Shown: in pieces, positions 57,416-64,000 of the stretch | Numbering within the stretch: the first letter of the stretch is position 1 | Layout of the letters: the number at the start of each line of letters is the position of its first letter | Source: Angiostrongylus vasorum | Lineage: Eukaryota; Nematoda; Chromadorea; Rhabditida; Metastrongylidae | Length of the DNA: 64,000 nucleotides | Direction: 5' to 3' | NCBI GenBank assembly: GCA_018806985.1 | Contig: JADANN010000401.1 | Span: 806,001 to 870,000, forward strand | Notes under the pieces: generated by a model | What the model saw: only the letters and a program-made list of their open reading frames with translations | Databases searched by the model: none | Told to the model about the DNA's origin: nothing | Program-made: the position numbers and the translations under genes

Positions 57416-57555
57416 AGGATTCCACCTTGACCATCACTAAACGACATTCACAAAGGTAACGATAATCCTCAAGCAGCAGCTGGACCAACGTGGAAAATCT
57501 GTGCACATTCGTCGATTACGGACGCGAGAAAGCTAACTGATTGCAGAAAGTGCTG
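57416..57555 (+). repeat. SINE-E fragment
   Basis: It has GACATTCACAAAGG, ATCCTCAAGCAGCAGCTGG and AATCTGTGCACATTCGTCG, matching the complement of the 63.4 kb copy. Confidence 0.5.
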
Positions 57556-58864
57556 GGATTCGCGCAACATCTGTGGTGTGGAATTGTGTGAAGTAAAAAC
57601 AAATAAAAAGTCCTTACTAAATTTAAAAAGAAGGTCCGAGCTCTGGTCATTCTCTATGGATACATACAATAAGGCGATAGTAAATTCTCAATCTCGAAGG
57701 GATGGCTAGTTTGGAATTCTTGTTCGAGAGATCGTACGACCTCATGTAGCATTGGAGGACACTAGCAATTGCGCATACCAGTTCTCAGTTGGTCATGGAT
57801 CCACTTTGTTGTCAGATGCTACGATTCGTGTTAAAATGGATTAAGTTGGTCCAAGAAAAAAAGTATGTAGAGTAGTGATGCACCGGAGAATTTTAAATGA
57901 ACTCAGCTGATTTGTAAGAAAAACTTCACACTTGACATCTTGCAGATTTAAGGAGTGCGGATAAAAGCACTTATATGGGTAGAACGATGAAAGATAAGGA
58001 ATAATGCATTTATTGTTGATCACTTCGTTAGATTTTCTAACCATAGATGGTATAGGGCTTTGGTAGCTTGAGGTGTGGGATCTAACCGATCACTATGTGT
58101 GTATTGCAAGGCTGCACTGCATTGCACACATGAGGTGGTAGTGGTAATATCGAGTAAACGATCACTACAGTGGCTTCTTATGACCACAATAAGATATGAT
58201 ACTCGGGAATATTAGAGTTCATCTCCGGCGATCGACACTGCTGGGAATGACATCATCTCCCTGATTAGGTGGCTAGGTTTCAGTTCGACGATGTGAAAGA
58301 TCACTTTGATCTCTGGCAGTCTTTCAGATCTTGGATCATTGTAAAGTTCATATACCGTGAAACTCACTGCATCAGCATAGAAAGCCCTTGTGTGCAGTTT
58401 CTCTTTAAAATAAGAACTCAACAGTAACTTTAGCAAAACATGCGAGTTGATCTTAGACAAGAACTGAATTGATTGGAAACCTTGGTTATATTCTACATAC
58501 AAACAATGTCGATGAAGAGAAGTCGCATAAAAAACGTAGAATTTTCTCATATATTTCAGCGCGCTGTATTTATTCATAATTTGTTTAATGAAATAAGGTG
58601 TATCATGATACAATTAGGTGACTGTCATAGAGCCGAAGTCTAATAAAACTAGGCTTTCTGCTCTTCATAGTTAATAAGACGTTAGCGTGCTTTGTTGTGA
58701 TAGGAAAATACACAAATAATCATTTTTCAGTGCAGCTTCAGAGCACCAAACACTCGTCTTTCTAAAGTCGGCAAAATTACTGGACTTATTTTTGGGGAAG
58801 CTCACTCAGTTCCACAAGGTCGACGAGTGCGTACGATGTAGGTTTGAGAGCGCTCTAGCAACGC
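57556..58864. other. Intergenic DNA with one unassigned open frame
   Basis: A 133-codon - strand frame at 58,212-58,613 (MYHDTPYFIKQIMNKYSALK) is among the longest non-repeat frames outside csn-1. No domain is recognised. It begins with an ATG in AT-rich DNA and has no clear splice partner, so it is noted and not called. Confidence 0.3.
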
Positions 58865-58935
58865 CGTCCGTGGGTTCTGCAGAAAAGGACACTTAACCAG
58901 CATTCAGTGACATTCATGAAGTAAGCTGAGTCCTT
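58865..58935 (+). repeat. SINE-E fragment
   Basis: AACCAGCATTCAGTGACATT followed by CATGAAGTAAG matches the SINE-E block also seen at 8,070. Confidence 0.4.
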
Positions 58936-59285
58936 GAGTTGTGGCGGGAACCTATTTGTAAGGTGAATACTTTCGTTGTACAGAATGTTCATCTGAATGC
59001 GACTGAAAAAGTGATAGACAACATACTCCACAAAATAACGAATGTCGTCTATCATTTCTTAGTCACATTCCCATGAACTTTCTACGCAAGCTATGCTATC
59101 GCTATCTGATGAACTTTTATATTAAAGAAGATTCTTGTATACCGTCTTATCTGATGTGCTTCATCGCATCTGCCATGTCATACATCGAAACAGCTCTCTC
59201 AATCAGCTTACACTAACTGCAAAACATTCTAGAAACCTCTTATGAGCACTAACTCTACTAAAAGTTAACATTGTGAATTCGATCG

Positions 59286-59572
59286 CAGCCTCACCTTAAC
59301 TGGATTCAATGCCGATTTGCGCTCCCCAGATCAATCCCATTGACGGGTGATTGCTAATGACAGTGATCGATAGAACTAGCTGAGAGACAAGCGAAATGAT
59401 GAACCAGCATGGTGTGGGGTACACGTATTAGCTTCCGAAAAGGGTAATAGTGTGTTTGATCCCCACCGAAGACACCTGCCGCCCAGAGTTTTGCAAACAT
59501 CAGAGCATCATTGTGGGTGATTTCGTATAATAGACTGCCGTGAAAATTATAGTATAGTAGGCAGTAAATGAA
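59286..59572 (+). repeat. SINE-B copy, full length
   Basis: The complete order is visible: ACTGGATTCAATGCCG, CAGATCAATCCCATTGACGG, AGCTGAGAGACAAGCGAAA, A-box GGTGTGGGGTACACG, B-box GTGTTTGATCCCC, tail TTTGCAAACATCAGAGCATC and a GGCAGTAAATG end. Confidence 0.8.
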
Positions 59573-61193
59573 AAAAGCAAACTAACTCTACTTCCCATTA
59601 TTAAAACTCCGCCCATTACAGAAGGAATATAAGCAGTGTCATCAGTCATCCTTCAGTTTGCACGAATAGTGCTTGCACAGTCTCCATATTTTCATTGGTT
59701 TCTTACTTTACATAGGAGGGTTCGAGTGCTGAGTTCTCACTAATATAACGTGTGTTGAACTCAGTTGTACTTCATGCCTTTTCAGCTCCAATCACCGATG
59801 TCTCAGATATTCCTTACTCCTTGTTACACTTGTTAATATCGTTATCATGTAATTGCTATACCAATTTGTTGTCGCAAAAGTTTAGTTTTCCAGGTTTCAG
59901 GCATAAGCTCTGAATCTAACAAAGACCTCCGTAGCAAATAATTAGCAAAAAATAAGCAGAAACATGTGAGCGGCCTTCATCGTGTAGCACTTCATTCAAT
60001 GGAGCAGATCAATCTGCAGCGCTTAAATTCAGAACTCAACTTCGCAGGTCTATCTGGCAGCTGTAGCCGCCCACCGTTCTGTTGCAGTACCTTAACGCAG
60101 CATTCACTATGTCTCGACTCTCACTACCGGCTCCTCGAACGTGAGAGGGTAACACTATATATTTGTCGTACGGAGGCTTGATCCGAGTAGTGGTCACTCT
60201 CCATTACATCTAACATCAACTGATTATAAATCAATCAAGGATGTATCACATAACACAGCAGGCGCTTTTTTAAACGCCGATCAGCCGTATTACGATCACA
60301 CAACAACGTAAATCTCCAGACCTCCCACCCATAACTCAAGCTTCTTGAGTCGAATTTCATCCTTTTTCCCATCGAGAGACTCCCACAGCTCCACGATCGT
60401 CTCCAGTGTCGATGAGCATTAGAATCAAGAGCACTTTCCACTGCTAGTGTTTGAATCCCGACTGAATTCGAGTAGATGTGGTTGCTTAAAAATCTTGTAT
60501 TGCAGAAGAACTTCATTTGAAAATCAGTCGCCGAGAAAAATATATTCTAGGTCTTGGGTGATTTAATTGCTAGACTTTTCCCAAGATCAGTTCCGAATAA
60601 TTATGTATGTAGATGAAAACCACCCGACAAACACACCACTTCCTCTATTTATTGAATATCACGTGCTCTTTCAAGAATTCGAACAATGCAGACTTCTAAG
60701 TGATGAATCTCTTATAATAAACCGTATCGTATGAATTGTACTTGCACTTTGGTGTTATGTAAATTTGGTCTGTTGCATTGTTCTCGATCGAATCGCTTGC
60801 ATAAATCGGCATTCGTTACTACCACAAGCATCACTGCATTTCCCTGAAATGCAGCGATGCTCCCTTCGACTCACAAATGCTAACAACTGCCTATGGTGGG
60901 CACCTGGAAGGTGCCACTATTTTAGGATTCCAAAGAAAGCCGCACACAACAATCATTTCAAAACGTCGGCAAGAAGCACAGCCTGATGCGTAAGCCAAAT
61001 CTGAATCCATATATGAACCCTTTCATCCGCATGGTTGATGTCTGTGGAAGAAAACGAAGGGGGAACTGCAAGTATCGGAACCCCTGCGACACCGGCAAGA
61101 AGACCATGAAAAGATATGTGAAAATAAGAATCAATAAAGCAGACAATCTACGTGAAGGTAAGGTGAAGCTTTGACCATACCAGGGATGACTGA
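59573..61193. other. Intergenic DNA, unassigned basic open frame
   Basis: The frame at 60,986-61,174 (NPYMNPFIRMVDVCGRKRR...) is basic, with two CxxxxxC-like pairs. It has no recognised family or splice context. Nothing else is supported. Confidence 0.3.
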
Positions 61194-61474
61194 GGATAAA
61201 GGATAAAACTCTCAGTGTTGATCTATTCCTGAGGAATGCGTCATGTATTTGGCTTCATCAGGGATATTAGAGGTGCTTGAATGCATACTTAACCTATGCA
61301 ACCACTTGCAGTGACTTGACAACGCATCAATTTAGTGCTCCTACGTTCCTGGATAAGTCTTACACCAATTTGGCCCGGAATAATGGAAGACTTGGTGACC
61401 TCGGAACCAAGGATTGAACCAAAGACCACTTATCTACTGCAGTGTGTCTGTAACTACTGTGCTTCACGCGCTCT
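61194..61474 (-). repeat. SINE-A copy
   Basis: The tail complement is GAGGATAAAGGATAAAACTC. The body is diverged, and the - strand head GAGAGCGCGTGAAGCACAGT is at the right. Confidence 0.75.
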
Positions 61475-62362
61475 CCAGCGCTCAATGATATCTAGTGACT
61501 CATGACGGTAGACTGAGTTTATACGATTCAATCGCTTTTCGGCAACAGTTTATGACTCGGCAATAAACAAGATGATATAGCAATACTATGTGCTAAGCAG
61601 CTGCATTGAACGATTGCAACAAAACGACAACACCAACGAACGACGGCCACCCACTATAGCGATTTCAACTGGTCTCATAGCGATTTGCACGATATCTTGT
61701 CCACTTGTGAAACATCATTTATCCTCTAACGATGATGTTTTATCGTCTCCTTTGTTCGGCTGGTATAATTCGGTTGTTATGATCATAAGTTCTAGCAAAG
61801 ACTTTTCCTCTTTTCTTTTACTTTTCCTGTAGCTCAATTACCGTTAAAAAATTCTTCGTTAAAAGAGATTCCATTCACTTAGTATTCTATGGCTTATATT
61901 ACACAAGTTTTTTAGCCTTTAGATCTTTACTAGTATGATATCAGTGAGCTCCAAGCATTTGAAATTCGTCTAGGCATCAAATATCATAGTCTTATCGTGA
62001 TATTTAAGAGCAGCTGCACGGCAGTGGCGTAGAAAAACTCGAGACGTAGTGACGCATCCAGTTTTTGCTTTACCAATGAGACATTCTGAGACTTGGATGC
62101 TAGCTTGCATTCGAAAACTGAACTCCACTATTTTTCACATCGTACTTCTACTTTCTTTAGTCTCCCACATTTCAGTAAGTGCAACAAATGATTTTTGTCC
62201 ATTTTATCTACATATGAAATTGAACTTGCTGTTTTTCTTCTTAACCATTGGTTATCCTATCTAGCTCTCATGAAGTCTGATAGATTCTCATTCGTCGTTT
62301 TACTTCGCACGGCGGTTAGATTTTGTGAGACTAACCAACTAAGTGAAAAGGCAATGCTTAAC
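61475..62362. other. Intergenic DNA, no supported feature
   Basis: No gene or repeat family matched. Confidence 0.4.
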
Positions 62363-62583
62363 CACAATGATGCTCGGTTATTTGCAAAGCTTGGGCTCCA
62401 GGCCAGATCGAACCGCGACTACCTTATGCGGTAGCTCACAGGTTACCCACTGCACCACTGAGACCCTCGTTCTGCCTTTCACTCAGCAGTCTTTTTACGC
62501 TAGCGGTGCCGTCAGCAATCATTTTTCCAATGGGAATGATCTGTGGAGCACAAATCGGCATTAAATTCAGTTAAGCTGAGCCT
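62363..62583 (-). repeat. SINE-C copy
   Basis: The - strand A box is GTGGTGCAGTGGGTAACC and the B box GGTTCGATCTGGCC. The 5' block ending in CTTAACTGAATTTAATGCCG is the one shared with SINE-B. A tail fragment in the same orientation lies at 62,600-62,668. Confidence 0.8.
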
Positions 62584-62696
62584 GCACTCGAAATCACGAT
62601 GTGTAGCTTTTATCTACTGCCCATTATTTTTTTCACGGCAGGGTACCATGTGAAATGAAACTACAATAAATCTGCGATATGGCACAGTTAGGATAA

Positions 62697-62835
62697 ACAG
62701 ACTGACTGAGCGAAAGGCAGAATCATAGCCTCGGCGGTACCGTGCATAAGGCGTGAGCTCCCGGAAAGGATAATCGCAAGCTTAATCTGGCCTGGAGTCC
62801 AAGTTTTGCAGATGTCTCAGCATCATTTTAAGCGA
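62697..62835 (+). repeat. SINE-C copy
   Basis: GACTGAGCGAAAGGCAGAAT leads into the A-box region GGCGGTACCGTGC, then a degenerate B box and AGTTTTGCAGATGTCTCAGC. It lies inverted to the preceding copy. Confidence 0.7.
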
Positions 62836-63339
62836 GAATATTTGAGAAAGGGAAGTTAAACACTAGAAAAACATATACTGTTTAGGCTTGAAGACTGTAG
62901 CATCGCTGTTCATCTTGTCCAATTCCGATGAATCGTTATCTCTAACGTTGCCTACATTACAATCAAGCGTTAGCAACGAAACTTCTACAGTACTCGCTGA
63001 CTCAACCATGATGTCTTCACTGTAAACGCCACTGTCGAGAACATTCTGAATGTGTCTCACTTATATCACCTGTGATTCTGTTAATCAGCGACGAACTTGA
63101 ATGAAATATGCATTGGCTCCGGTAGCTCATCAGGACGGATCATTGGCTTTCATTCACCATAGGAATACGAACAGCTTCAGATCTTTGGGTCAAAAGCATC
63201 TCTTTTTATGCTTTTTAGCTAGAATGGAGCCTTGCTTCGAAAGAGAACAAGTCCATATTCATATGTACATGTTTCATTAATGTTAAAAACCCACATCACG
63301 CAAGAAAATAGGATTGCTTGGATTTTCTTTACATCCTAT
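62836..63339. other. Intergenic DNA, unassigned open frame
   Basis: The - strand frame at 62,863-63,060 (acidic, GVYSEDIMVESASTVEVS) could be a terminal exon of a gene beyond the right edge. No family is recognised and the acceptor is weak. Confidence 0.3.
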
Positions 63340-63640
63340 ATGATCCGTCGTCATATCTACTTCACTGATCCCACTGCTTCTCGCATTCGATTCGTTTTCC
63401 TCGCATTCATCGTCCACAGATGTCTTCAAACATTTTGCCTGTTGTTTCGGCTGCTGCTTGAGGATTTCGTCTTCTTTATGAATGTTGTAGAATGCTGGTC
63501 GAGTCGATTCCCCTTGCAGTGTTCGGGATGCTCGATAGCCTCACGTTGATTGGAGGAGAGCATTGGAGAGGGGCTGGAACTAACGCCTTTGTTTCCTGAC
63601 CGAGTGCATTATGAACCACTGCGCTTACGTCCTACCTCAC
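63340..63640 (-). repeat. SINE-E copy
   Basis: This holds GCTTCTCGCATTCGATTCG, GAATGTTGTAGAATGCTGG, and at the right end the complement of the tRNA-like head (TAGTTCCAGCCCC as a degenerate B box). Confidence 0.75.
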
Positions 63641-64000
63641 TGCTTCGATTACTAGGATAATATATACTTCACATCGTTTCAACACGTTGCTAATATCTTC
63701 GTTTTTTTCCTTTGTTTTGACCGAAAACCGATGTTGTTTTTTTTGCCGTCGTGAAGGTTAAGGACTGGAGAGAACTCATTCTTAGAGTTGCCATCGATTT
63801 CTTTAAAAATTAAAATACACGTAATGGGCTCAATCTCTGGAAAATGGAATATTTTTGTTAAACTCGCGATGATTGTTGATGCTTTAAAATACTATGGCGC
63901 ATCTCTTATTTCACCTCTGACCCCGTTAATAACCGAATATCTAGGACGACTACACTAAATTCTATGTTTGTTCACATCGGGTATCGTAGCCACAAAGAGA
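63641..64000. other. Intergenic DNA, no supported feature
   Basis: AT-rich; nothing recognised up to the window edge. Confidence 0.4.

Noticed and set aside
58212..58613. 133-codon - strand frame
   Set aside because: No recognisable domain or splice partner; AT-rich DNA of this length can hold such a frame by chance. Transcript evidence would reverse this.

Overview
The window looks like nuclear DNA of a parasitic nematode, most likely a strongylid close to the hookworms. This is an inference. It rests on a trans-splice-type acceptor one base before a start codon, short introns with TTTTAG or TTTNCAG acceptors, RTE-clade LINEs and Penelope-like retroelements of nematode type, and very dense degenerate tRNA-like SINEs. 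I see no bacterial operons, Shine-Dalgarno sites or CRISPR arrays. Nearly all other open frames are short accidental frames or fragments of mobile elements.

Only one host gene can be supported: a ten-exon COP9 signalosome subunit 1 gene (csn-1, human GPS1) on the + strand at 45,089-54,291, predicted to encode 655 residues. Every exon junction has GT/AG and the reading frame is kept throughout. The N-terminal region, the RPN7-like helical region, the PCI winged helix and a proline/serine-rich tail are all present. Its four largest introns are filled with mobile DNA.

The rest is a graveyard of transposable elements. I define five SINE-like families. SINE-A has a TTTATCC-type tail. SINE-B and SINE-C share one tail. 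SINE-D has a TATCAAG-type tail. SINE-E has a head containing TAGTTCGATTCC. Strand is given by the tRNA-like head. Target-site duplications are visible for several copies. There are four main Penelope-like (PLE) loci: A 3,660-4,540; B 40,380-43,080; C 49,760-51,600; D 55,885-56,930. There are also loose PLE ends. PLE ends carry a hammerhead-ribozyme-like core. Two RTE-type LINE relics lie at 32,759-35,290 and 43,497-44,310, and one truncated mariner sits inside PLE-B.

Layout: 1-32 kb is intergenic, with SINEs, PLE-A, a 525 bp ATGT/TG microsatellite (8.8-9.3 kb) and a 46 bp minisatellite (23.6 kb). At 32.7-35.3 kb there is a LINE ending in a 52 bp near-perfect palindrome. At 37.7-44.7 kb there are a PLE end, PLE-B with nested mariner, and the second LINE. 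At 45.1-54.3 kb is csn-1. At 54.9-64 kb there are SINEs and PLE-D with a nested SINE-E flanked by a 9 bp duplication. The nested insertions give a relative order of activity: the PLEs were in place before mariner and before SINE-E, and LINE-1 was in place before SINE-B.
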